A DNA stretch of 8,311 nt from Nitrospira sp. (GTDB taxonomy: Bacteria; Nitrospirota; Nitrospiria; Nitrospirales; Nitrospiraceae), in contig SWDL01000232.1 of assembly GCA_005116795.1 (NCBI GenBank), positions 1 to 8,311 on the forward strand, given 5' to 3'. Shown in pieces: positions 1 to 4,248 of the stretch; the first letter of the stretch is position 1; the number at the start of each line of letters is the position of its first letter. The notes beneath the pieces were generated by a model, which had not been told where the DNA came from, made no database searches, and saw only the letters and a list, made by a program, of their open reading frames with translations. The translations under genes and the position numbers were made by a program.

Positions 1-1
1 C

Positions 2-478
2 TTCAGCCTAAGCGGAGAGATCAAGACCCGATCGCGCAAGAACGTGGCCCAGGCCAAGTCCTTTGCTGAAATGCTGGAGCAGGCGGTCAGGAAGTATCAG
101 AGCCGAGCCATTGAAGCCGCGCAGGTTATTGAAGCAATGATCGCCTTGGCCAAAGACATGCGGCGAGCCCATGAACGAGGAGAGCGTCTCGGCCTCACCG
201 AGGAAGAGCTGGCCTTCTACGACGCGCTGGAGACGAACGACAGCGCGGTGAAAGTGCTCGGAGATGAGACATTGCGGAAGATTGCTCGGGAGGTTGCCGA
301 GGCGGTACGCAAGAACGTCACGATTGACTGGACTGTCCGAGAGAATGTGCGCGCCCAACTCCGCGTCATCGTAAAACGCATTCTGCGAAAATACGGCTAT
401 CCGCCTGACAAGCAGGAGAAAGCGACCCAAACTGTGCTGGAGCAGGCAGAGGTTCTCTGTGGGGAGGTGGCCGCATAA
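2..478 (+). CDS. hsdR: Type I restriction enzyme R subunit, C-terminal part (cut by window edge)
   Basis: The frame is open from the left edge, so only the last 158 residues of the motor/nuclease subunit of a type I restriction-modification enzyme are visible. The visible part is highly charged and helical (AQAKSFAEML, AAQVIEAMIALAKDMR, AFYDALETNDSAVKVLGDE, then the basic stretch VKRILRKYGYPPDKQEKA). I recognise this as the C-terminal helical domain of HsdR (DUF3387-like), which in this family docks the R subunit onto the HsdM2S methyltransferase core. The nuclease and DEAD-box helicase parts would lie to the left of the window. A GTG at 44 is an internal codon and not the start, because family similarity continues upstream of it. 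The gene closes with TAA and no intrinsic terminator follows at once. Family assignment is fairly sure from sequence pattern. Whether the system is complete cannot be judged here. Confidence 0.82.
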   Translation, partial: FSLSGEIKTRSRKNVAQAKSFAEMLEQAVRKYQSRAIEAAQVIEAMIALAKDMRRAHERGERLGLTEEELAFYDALETNDSAVKVLGDETLRKIAREVAEAVRKNVTIDWTVRENVRAQLRVIVKRILRKYGYPPDKQEKATQTVLEQAEVLCGEVAA

Positions 479-507
479 TCCCTGAAGCCGGGAACGGCCA
501 GGAGTTA

Positions 508-632
508 TTGAACACGCAGGTGGATCAGCTCATCCAGGCGATGGCCGTCTTTGGCGCGCAATCCGGCCTCACCTGGGAACAGGCCGTAGCCCAACGCCCC
601 AGGAGGTCTTGCCAATCCTCGCCGCCCATTAG
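508..632 (+). pseudogene. Small ORF after hsdR, probably frameshifted remnant
   Basis: A TTG codon 29 bases after the hsdR stop, with a weak AGGAG-like ribosome site (499-503), opens a protein-like frame: NTQVDQLIQAMAVFG, then LTWEQAVAQRP. After the CCCC run near 597-600 the original frame turns into low-complexity Pro/Arg/Ser sequence. The next frame (one base added, or -1 slippage) continues sensibly as QEVLPILAAH and stops with TAG at 632. A 42-residue peptide with one frame error is the simplest reading. The LIQAMAxF style resembles short C-terminal modules seen in some secreted or repeat proteins, but I cannot name the family. It may be the worn end of a gene that once followed hsdR. The longer open frame through 885 runs across the tRNA and is not credible as a protein. 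Confidence 0.3.
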
Positions 633-700
633 CGGCGGTCCCTGCTTTCAAAGCTCCGCCCCCGGTCCCACTCCGCTGCGGGGCGAGGGGGCGCTCCGCC
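620..700. other. GC-rich, hairpin-forming gap between hsdR region and tRNA
   Basis: The gap holds a 6-bp hairpin (620-625 with 632-637, loop CCATTA) sitting on the TAG of the small ORF. A second stem lies at CGCCCCC 657-663 with GGGGGCG 687-693, and the octamer GCTCCGCC occurs at 653-660 and 693-700. Neither stem has a T-tract, so these are not classical intrinsic terminators. They could still help end hsdR transcription, or be remnants of a repeat element. Nothing else is seen between 633 and the tRNA promoter. Confidence 0.3.
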
Positions 701-728
701 GTAAATGCTGCAAACCATTCGGGGGAGG

Positions 729-758
729 TTGTTCTCGCAGGGCAGTGCTGGGTATAAT
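729..758 (+). promoter_or_regulatory. Sigma70-type promoter of tRNA-Cys
   Basis: A perfect -10 box TATAAT (753-758) is preceded, with an 18-base spacer, by TTGTTC (729-734) as -35 box. Transcription would start near 765, about 16 bases before the tRNA. The stretch after the -10 (GCGTCCCC) is GC-rich, the discriminator type common at stable-RNA promoters under stringent control. The -10 and its placement are seen directly. The -35 is weak. Confidence 0.6.
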
Positions 759-780
759 GCGTCCCCTTGCCCGGAGACGG

Positions 781-856
781 GGCGCCGTACCCAAGTGGCT
801 AAGGGAGCAGTCTGCAAAACTGCGATGCGGCGGTTCGAACCCGCCCGGCGCCTCCA
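781..856 (+). tRNA. tRNA-Cys (anticodon GCA)
   Basis: A complete cloverleaf can be folded. The acceptor stem is GGCGCCG (781-787) with CGGCGCC (846-852). The D-arm stem is CCC/GGG. The anticodon stem GCAGT/ACTGC encloses the loop CTGCAAA, with anticodon GCA for cysteine. The T-stem GGCGG/CCGCC has the loop TTCGAAC. The discriminator base is T (853), the identity base typical of tRNA-Cys, and the 3' CCA (854-856) is encoded in the DNA. It has its own promoter upstream, and a toxin-antitoxin gene begins only 36 bases after it with no visible terminator between. No second copy of the tRNA 3' end is seen in the window, so use as an integration site is not shown. Confidence 0.97.
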
Positions 857-892
857 ACACTTCATCAATCGGCCCAGAAAGGTAATGCACGT

Positions 893-1093
893 ATGACGAC
901 AGCCCTGAAAATGGAAGTAACCTCCGAGGTTGTCATCGAGGCTGTGAAGAAAATGAAGAAGGAAGAACGTAATGCCTTCCTTGAAGATCTCATGGCCGCC
1001 ACTTCGCCTGAATACCTTCAGAGCATCAGAGAGGCTCGACGAAACTATAGAGAAGGAAGGGTGCGCTCTCACGCGAAGGTCTTTGGCCGGTGA
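893..1093 (+). CDS. RelB-like antitoxin of a type II toxin-antitoxin pair
   Basis: This 66-residue protein starts with ATG at 893, with a modest AAGG site at 879-882. Motifs visible are VVIEAVKKMKKEERNAFLEDL (residues about 13-33) followed by AATSPEYLQSIREARRNY and a basic tail ending HAKVFGR. This layout, a short helical N-terminal part and an EAR..Y..GRV tail that wraps the toxin, is typical of small antitoxins partnered with RelE/ParE toxins. The gene overlaps the following toxin by 4 bases (GTGA, 1090-1093), the usual coupling in such operons. It would neutralise the toxin by direct binding and repress its own operon. I see no separate strong promoter, so read-through from the tRNA-Cys promoter is possible. 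The antitoxin is intact although its partner is broken. Confidence 0.8.
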   Translation: MTTALKMEVTSEVVIEAVKKMKKEERNAFLEDLMAATSPEYLQSIREARRNYREGRVRSHAKVFGR

Positions 1094-1345
1094 AGTATCG
1101 GCTGTGCTACACCGACCGAGCCGTCAGAGATATTGAGACACTCGATCCGCCTGTCAAACGCCGCATCGGCAAGACGCTCTTCCGCTACGAATCTGATCCA
1201 CTGAGTCATGCGGAAAAGCTCCGAGACTCCGAACTAGGCTCCTACCGGTTCACGCATCGGCGATTATCGGGTGGTATTCGATCTCGTGGGGGAAGAGATC
1301 GTGGTTTTGCGAGTAGGTCATCGGAGGGAAATCTATAAGCGATGA
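1090..1345 (+). pseudogene. RelE/ParE-family toxin, frameshifted
   Basis: GTG at 1090 overlaps the antitoxin stop. Residues 1-54 read as a RelE-superfamily toxin: MKYRLCYTDRAVRDIETL, PPVKRRIGKTLFRYESDP, LRDSELGSYRF. Just after TTC (1249-1251) one extra base (A1252) throws the frame into Arg/Ser-rich nonsense ending at 1338. Skipping it restores a textbook ending: RIGDYRVVFDLVGEE, IVVLRVGHRREIYKR, TGA at 1343-1345, 84 residues in all. The lost part carries the YRxRIGDYR strand and the HRREIY end, which in the RelE family hold catalytic and ribosome/mRNA-contacting residues, so the product as written should be inactive. The lesion is not in a homopolymer, which makes a sequencing error less likely than for the LOG gene, though still possible. 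Without the extra base this would be an mRNA interferase-type (RelE) or gyrase-poisoning (ParE) toxin; which one cannot be told. Confidence 0.8.
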
Positions 1346-1530
1346 TCCGGTTGAGTATTTGTCCCCGCGCTCGCCCGTGACGGTCTGAATCTCGTGACTC
1401 CCGGCGTTACCCCCGGTTCCAACCTCGATTTTTGCGGCCAGAGCCTCAAGACTGGCCTTGTTCAAGGCACTTCCGCTTCCACGCAGGCGGACACGCGGGC
1501 GCTCGTCTGCTGGGGGAATAGGGGGGGGGT
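1346..1530 (-). pseudogene. Possible decayed gene fragment on reverse strand
   Basis: Between the two toxin-antitoxin pairs the reverse strand carries a protein-like stretch, read from about 1530 towards 1346. It includes ADERPRVRLRGSGSALNKAS, LEALAAKIEVGTGGNAG and SHEIQTVTGERGDKYSTGSS, with no internal stop. It has no good start (TTG at 1465 is the first listed) and downstream it simply runs antisense through relE, so any original end is lost. I do not recognise the family. It may be the remnant of a gene cut when the relBE segment arrived, or chance coding in GC-rich DNA. Confidence 0.22.
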
Positions 1531-1574
1531 GTCGTCAGACTCCCCCAGACCTCCGGCCTCTTTCCGGGCCGGAG
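1510..1574. repeat. Two tandem inverted repeats (hairpins)
   Basis: The first stem is CTGGGGGA (1510-1517) with TCCCCCAG (1541-1548), enclosing a loop that contains a run of nine G. It is followed at once by a perfect 8-bp stem, CTCCGGCC (1551-1558) with GGCCGGAG (1567-1574) and an 8-base loop. The -35 box of the vapBC promoter begins 2 bases later. There is no T-tract on either side. The pair could insulate vapBC from upstream transcription, or be a relic of a mobile repeat. Confidence 0.5.
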
Positions 1575-1575
1575 A

Positions 1576-1605
1576 TTGACGGAGTGATAATAGTACTACT
1601 ATACT
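1576..1605 (+). promoter_or_regulatory. Promoter of vapBC
   Basis: TTGACG (1576-1581) matches the -35 consensus at five of six bases and TATACT (1600-1605) the -10 at five of six, with an 18-base spacer. The start point would be near 1612, about 26 bases before the vapB ATG. It lies directly in front of the toxin-antitoxin pair, and the AGTACTAC repeats overlap its spacer and start region. Confidence 0.6.
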
Positions 1606-1618
1606 AGAAAAGTACTAC
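1592..1618. promoter_or_regulatory. Candidate VapB/VapBC operator (AGTACTAC repeats)
   Basis: The octamer AGTACTAC occurs twice, at 1592-1599 and 1611-1618. Each contains the palindrome AGTACT and they are 19 bases apart, about two helical turns. The two copies flank the -10 box. VapB antitoxins of the AbrB fold commonly repress their own promoter by binding such paired sites, so autoregulation is a reasonable inference from position and symmetry. Confidence 0.45.
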
Positions 1619-1637
1619 AAATATGATGGAGGTAGGA

Positions 1638-1889
1638 ATGCCAGAATCCACCATGACCCGGAAAGGGCAGGTCACGATTCCGAAGGAAATTCGTGACCGC
1701 CTTGGTGTAAAAGAAGGGGAAAAGGTTCTCTTTGTGATGCGTGGCGAGGAAGTGGTCTTGAAGGTCGTGAAGGGGACCATTCTCGACCTTCGAGGATCGG
1801 TCCAGCCATCCACGCGTCCGGAGGATTTTGACAAGATCCGCCAGTCGGCGAAGCAGACGGTGGCAAAGAAGGTGGCCGGGCATGGCTAG
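1638..1889 (+). CDS. vapB: VapB antitoxin, AbrB/MazE-type DNA-binding domain
   Basis: The 83-residue protein begins at ATG 1638, chosen over ATG 1623 because GGAGGT (1628-1633) sits just before it and because the domain starts at once. Residues about 4-43 form a swapped-hairpin AbrB domain: STMTRKGQVTIPKEIRDRLG, then VKEGEKVLFVMRGEEVVLKV. The remainder (SVQPSTRPEDFDKIRQSAKQ and a Lys-rich end) is the flexible tail that in VapB proteins blocks the PIN toxin. It overlaps vapC by 8 bases, so the two are translationally coupled. Expected roles are binding and silencing VapC, and repressing the operon at the AGTACTAC repeats. The antitoxin looks complete. Confidence 0.88.
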   Translation: MPESTMTRKGQVTIPKEIRDRLGVKEGEKVLFVMRGEEVVLKVVKGTILDLRGSVQPSTRPEDFDKIRQSAKQTVAKKVAGHG

Positions 1890-2268
1890 CCTCTTCGTGG
1901 ACACCAATGTGTTTCTTCGCTTTCTGACCAACGATGACCCCGCCAAGGCCAAGCGCGCTGAAACGCTCTTTCGTGATGCCATGCGCGGCAAGATCAGATT
2001 GGCCACGAGCCTCCTGGTCATCGCGGAGATCATCTGGACGCTGGAATCCTTCTACAAGCTGGACAAGCCGGATATCGCGGCCAAGGTCGAGAAGATCCTG
2101 AACACTCCCAATCTGGACTGTCCTGAAGCCCCGCTCATCTTCATGGCCCTTGACCTGTACGTCCACGAGAACATCGACTTCGTGGATGCCTACCATGGTT
2201 TCTACATGCGAGAGCAGGGGTTCACGCAGATCCTCACCCGGGAGCCTGTCCGACGTTGCCGTTCGTGA
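1882..2268 (+). CDS. vapC: VapC toxin, PIN-domain ribonuclease with replaced C-terminus
   Basis: ATG 1882 lies inside the end of vapB. The 128-residue product opens with the PIN signature SLFVDTNVFLRFL (acidic D7), has E49 in VIAEIIWTLE, and D99/D102 in NIDFVDAYHGF. These are metal-binding positions of the VapC family, which cleaves tRNA or rRNA using Mg2+. In intact relatives the motif after ILT is normally followed by a (Y/F)DRDFD-type segment that gives the fourth acidic residue and the last strand. Here, after T119, the sequence becomes REPVRRCRS and stops. That switch coincides with base 2241, the outer edge of an inverted-repeat element, so roughly the last 15-20 residues have been replaced by element-derived ones. 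The toxin is probably weakened or dead, though three of four acidic residues remain. Confidence 0.82.
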   Translation: MASLFVDTNVFLRFLTNDDPAKAKRAETLFRDAMRGKIRLATSLLVIAEIIWTLESFYKLDKPDIAAKVEKILNTPNLDCPEAPLIFMALDLYVHENIDFVDAYHGFYMREQGFTQILTREPVRRCRS

Positions 2269-2454
2269 CGAGGCGAAGGAGGTGCGACCAGATGCGAGGC
2301 CGCAGGCCAGAAACACCCGGAGGTGTATTCGCTGGAATCTTGACCCATTGCATGCAGAGGAGCAATGGGTGCCCCGGATTTTTTCGGGCCGAGAACGACG
2401 CAGATGGCCGCAGATCATTCGCCGCAGTAGAAAGGTCAATGTCGGACAGGCTCC
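2241..2454. mobile_element. MITE-like element or IS relic with 18-bp terminal inverted repeats
   Basis: The left end GGAGCCTGTCCGACGTTG (2241-2258) is matched, inverted, by CAATGTCGGACAGGCTCC (2437-2454), with 17 of 18 positions identical. The enclosed segment of 214 bp has no convincing protein on either strand and contains a 9-bp hairpin. Its left end coincides with the place where vapC loses its normal sequence. Short length, matched ends and no transposase fit a miniature inverted-repeat element or a deleted IS. I see no target-site duplication, and the lost vapC tail is not found after 2454, so a deletion probably accompanied or followed the insertion. Confidence 0.55.
2343..2384. repeat. 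Hairpin with later T-run inside the inverted-repeat element
   Basis: ACCCATTGC (2343-2351) pairs perfectly with GCAATGGGT (2362-2370) around a 10-base loop. Eight bases later comes a run of six T (2379-2384), itself inside a weak CCCG/CGGG stem. The distance from stem to T-run is too long for a standard intrinsic terminator, but the structure is clear and may be part of the element's function. Confidence 0.45.
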
Positions 2455-2603
2455 AAGGCATCGCAACTGCTTGGCTGCGGAACTCGTTCCACGTGCATTA
2501 CTGCAAGACCTGACATGGTCGTATCGTCCCCGGACATCGCAAAGTGTCCCCTTTTTCTTCTCCCCGCGGCATACTAACAACCCGCCAGTCGTACTCCTAA
2601 AGC
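2455..2603. other. Gene-free stretch after the element
   Basis: No convincing gene is seen on either strand. A weak hairpin GGACA (2532-2536) with TGTCC (2545-2549) is followed by CCTTTTT and could act as a poor terminator. The GTCCCC motifs around it (2526-2531 and 2546-2551) resemble debris often left by repeat elements, but I cannot name one. The expected vapC tail is not recognisable here. Confidence 0.3.
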
Positions 2604-2632
2604 TTGACGTGTTCAGATGCCTTGAGTAGAGT
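2604..2632 (+). promoter_or_regulatory. Candidate promoter for the gene at 2675
   Basis: TTGACG (2604-2609) is followed, after exactly 17 bases, by TAGAGT (2627-2632). The -35 matches five of six and the -10 four of six consensus bases. A transcript would begin near 2639, about 36 bases before the start codon. Confidence 0.4.
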
Positions 2633-2674
2633 GGACGCTGTGTTCTTTCACTTCGCAATCCCGTGGAGGATGGC

Positions 2675-3004
2675 ATGAGTCGCTCAGGGGACAATGCCGT
2701 TCCATTCGCCGTGCTTGCGGTTCCGTTTCAGGATTACCTTGTCAGTGGGAAGATTCCGGAAGGGCTCATCACCAGCGATTACGTGGGGCAACAGTTCGTC
2801 GAGAGGCTCGTCCACTACATTCTGAGTGTGCCGTCCGGCAGTTACACGATGTCGCAACTCGGGAAGCTGCTGGAGCAGTTGGATCCTCGCCAGCAAGTGT
2901 TCTTCTTCAAGCGGTTGAAAGAAAACAGTCCTGAAAGCCTCAAAGATTTTGCCCCCCTCTATTACGGCTTCATGGCCGAGTTTCACGCCCTCCTCTTTAC
3001 GTAA
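2675..3004 (+). CDS. Small soluble protein of unknown function
   Basis: The protein has 109 residues. ATG 2675 is preferred over GTG 2663 because GGAGG (2665-2669) stands 5 bases before it. No signal peptide, membrane helix or metal motif is visible. The N-terminal half is mixed (VPFAVLAVPFQDYLVSGKIP). The second half is helical, with VGQQFVERLVHYILSVP, YTMSQLGKLLEQLDPRQQVF, then FFKRLKENSPESLKDFAPLY, ending in an aromatic-rich YGFMAEFHALLFT. Codon use and start signals support a real gene. I do not recognise a family; it reads like a lineage-specific conserved hypothetical protein. It stands alone between an accessory segment and a promoter for the next gene. Confidence 0.65.
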   Translation: MSRSGDNAVPFAVLAVPFQDYLVSGKIPEGLITSDYVGQQFVERLVHYILSVPSGSYTMSQLGKLLEQLDPRQQVFFFKRLKENSPESLKDFAPLYYGFMAEFHALLFT

Positions 3005-3018
3005 GCCGACGAAAACGG

Positions 3019-3047
3019 TTGGGGTTGGGCCCATTCTCATGTATAAT
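3019..3047 (+). promoter_or_regulatory. Promoter for the gene at 3080
   Basis: A perfect -10 TATAAT (3042-3047) follows TTGGGG (3019-3024) at a 17-base spacing. Transcription would start near 3054, giving a leader of about 26 bases that contains the AAGGAG ribosome site. The strong -10 and the position between two genes make it credible despite the weak -35. Confidence 0.55.
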
Positions 3048-3079
3048 GCAAATAATTTGACTTTCCATGAAGGAGACGC

Positions 3080-3466
3080 ATGAATCCTACGCTACAGCGA
3101 GCCGTCACCAGTTTCTACAACCTGATTTACGAAGCCCAGACCTTTGCCACGGCCATTGCCCGCGTCGATACCGCCGATCAGGAGCATTATGGCGGCCGCA
3201 TTGAAGGGCTGAATTGGGTCTTGGATCGTTGCCAAGAGCTCGAGGAGATGGATGCCAATCTGACACCCTCGGCGCTCCAACGGATCTTGAGCGACGTGAA
3301 GTCAGATCTCGATCATGAGCTGTCCGTCCAGCGGCGAGAGAAGGGCCGCCGCGCAGACGGTCGGGAAGAGGCCTTAACCTTTGTCTCCGACTACCTCACG
3401 AGTCTGATTACGGCCACCGAGATTGAATCGACTAAAGCCTCTGTCGGCACCGATACCCGAGCATAG
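3080..3466 (+). CDS. Helical protein of unknown function
   Basis: A 128-residue soluble protein with a good ribosome site (AAGGAG, 3069-3074) before ATG 3080 and its own promoter. It is almost wholly predicted helix: TLQRAVTSFYNLIYEAQTFA, then GRIEGLNWVLDRCQELEEMD, LTPSALQRILSDVKSDLDHE, a basic patch RREKGRRADGREEA, and FVSDYLTSLITATEIES. Heptad-like leucines suggest a small helical bundle or coiled coil. There are no membrane segments or recognisable catalytic motifs, and I cannot assign a family. A strong intrinsic terminator 12 bases after its stop makes it a single-gene transcript. Confidence 0.7.
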   Translation: MNPTLQRAVTSFYNLIYEAQTFATAIARVDTADQEHYGGRIEGLNWVLDRCQELEEMDANLTPSALQRILSDVKSDLDHELSVQRREKGRRADGREEALTFVSDYLTSLITATEIESTKASVGTDTRA

Positions 3467-3478
3467 CCGGTCCTCTCA

Positions 3479-3532
3479 GCCTCTTTTCCCTGTGTCTGGC
3501 CCGGCCATGGGCTCGGGAGAAGAGGCGTTTTT
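3479..3532 (+). terminator. Intrinsic (rho-independent) terminator
   Basis: GCCTCTTTTCCC (3479-3490) pairs with GGGAGAAGAGGC (3515-3526) over 12 bp with one G-T wobble, followed by G and five T (3528-3532). The loop can itself fold (GCCC/GGGC). It ends the transcript of the gene at 3080 and lies directly in front of the next start codon at 3536. Confidence 0.8.
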
Positions 3533-3535
3533 CCG

Positions 3536-3778
3536 ATGTTGACCAAACAGACGCTGATGAGGGAGTGGATTATTCTGGCTCTCTCTTTGGGACTGGGAGG
3601 CCATCTTGCCCTCGCCATGGTCCTGCATGCTCCGGAGCGATGGCCCTGGCACCACGCCGGTGGCTATGGACTGCTCATGGGTGTCGCGGTCTATGTGGTG
3701 GCGCAACTCGGGCGATCGCTGTGGTGGTTGTTCCGCCAACGAGCCAAGGACAATCAGGATCGACTCACGGCCTCGTAG
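3536..3778 (+). CDS. Small two-helix membrane protein of unknown function
   Basis: An 80-residue protein with two hydrophobic segments, about residues 10-30 (EWIILALSLGLGGHLALAMV) and 42-66 (GYGLLMGVAVYVVAQLG). They are joined by a His/Trp/Pro-rich loop (HAPERWPWHHAGG), and a charged tail RQRAKDNQDR follows. The tail is probably cytoplasmic by the positive-inside rule. There is no ribosome site before ATG 3536, only the terminator T-run and CCG. ATG 3557 is an alternative start that keeps both helices and also lacks a clear site. How it is expressed is unclear, since the terminator should block read-through. No family recognised. Confidence 0.55.
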   Translation: MLTKQTLMREWIILALSLGLGGHLALAMVLHAPERWPWHHAGGYGLLMGVAVYVVAQLGRSLWWLFRQRAKDNQDRLTAS

Positions 3779-3898
3779 TGGATCGAGGCCTAGGGGAGCA
3801 GGCGGCTCTGCTGACTGCACAGGCATGCAGATGATCCGGCAAGAAGCCGCGTCCGGACATCTTGACCGACTGTAGCCCACTGTCTTACATTCATCATT
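3779..3898. promoter_or_regulatory. Intergenic region with a candidate promoter for the gene at 3899
   Basis: TTGACC (3862-3867) followed after 18 bases by TACATT (3886-3891) is the only promoter-like pair seen. It would start transcription at about 3898, practically on the ATG at 3899, which has no ribosome binding site. That would give a leaderless mRNA. The rest of the gap shows no terminator or gene. Confidence 0.33.
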
Positions 3899-4207
3899 AT
3901 GCGCCCACGTGGTCCGTCTGCTCCTCGTCCGTTCCGGTGGCCACCCTCGGGCGGTCAGAATCCGCCGGCCGTCAGGCCCCCGAGCTCCCCAACTAGACCG
4001 AGGCCTGACGAGGCCAGGCAATTCGAATCTCTTCGCGCCTCACTGCTCTTCTGTCCGACCTGTCAGAGAGCCACTCCAGCCAGGGAACGACTTCTTCTGG
4101 TCCTCCCGAGCGGCAACCTCTATGAGTACCGCTGCGCTGAATGCGGCACGTCAACAGGATCGAAACAGGAACAGGGGCAGCCGGACAGAAAGATCGTCTC
4201 GCCTTAA
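3899..4207 (+). CDS. Small zinc-ribbon protein with Pro/Arg-rich N-terminus
   Basis: A 102-residue protein. Residues about 1-45 are low-complexity Pro/Arg/Ser (RPRGPSAPRPFRWPP, RPPSSPTRPRPDEAR) and probably disordered. From about residue 51 a compact zinc-ribbon-like module appears: LFCPTCQRATPARER, LLLVLPSGNLYEYRC, AECGTSTGSK. The two CxxC pairs are spaced as in a rubredoxin-type knuckle and should bind one zinc ion. The C-terminal half is the confidently coded part. The start is less sure: no ribosome site precedes ATG 3899, and no other ATG lies in frame before the module. The gene converges on the Trm112-like gene with 41 bases between. Function is unknown; nucleic-acid or protein binding is the usual use of such ribbons. 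Confidence 0.6.
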   Translation: MRPRGPSAPRPFRWPPSGGQNPPAVRPPSSPTRPRPDEARQFESLRASLLFCPTCQRATPARERLLLVLPSGNLYEYRCAECGTSTGSKQEQGQPDRKIVSP

Positions 4208-4248
4208 GCCGGCAGGACAGGAAGGGCCCGTCAGGGGCGGAGGAGGAG

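Noticed and set aside
829..856. tRNA-Cys 3' end as a phage or island attachment site
   Set aside because: No direct repeat of the tRNA 3' end and no integrase are seen in the window, so integration here is not supported by the sequence at hand.
508..885. 125-residue protein reading through the tRNA
   Set aside because: Only the first 30 or so residues look protein-like. The rest is GC-rich gap and the tRNA-Cys gene in translation.
2234..2461. Possible transposase fragment inside the inverted-repeat element
   Set aside because: Both strands were read; no catalytic motif or transposase-like segment is visible, so the element is treated as non-coding.
1672..2694. 340-residue open frame on the reverse strand
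   Set aside because: It is a shadow of vapB/vapC and the element. It is Arg/Ser/Pro-rich with no protein-like motif, while vapBC on the other strand is unmistakable.
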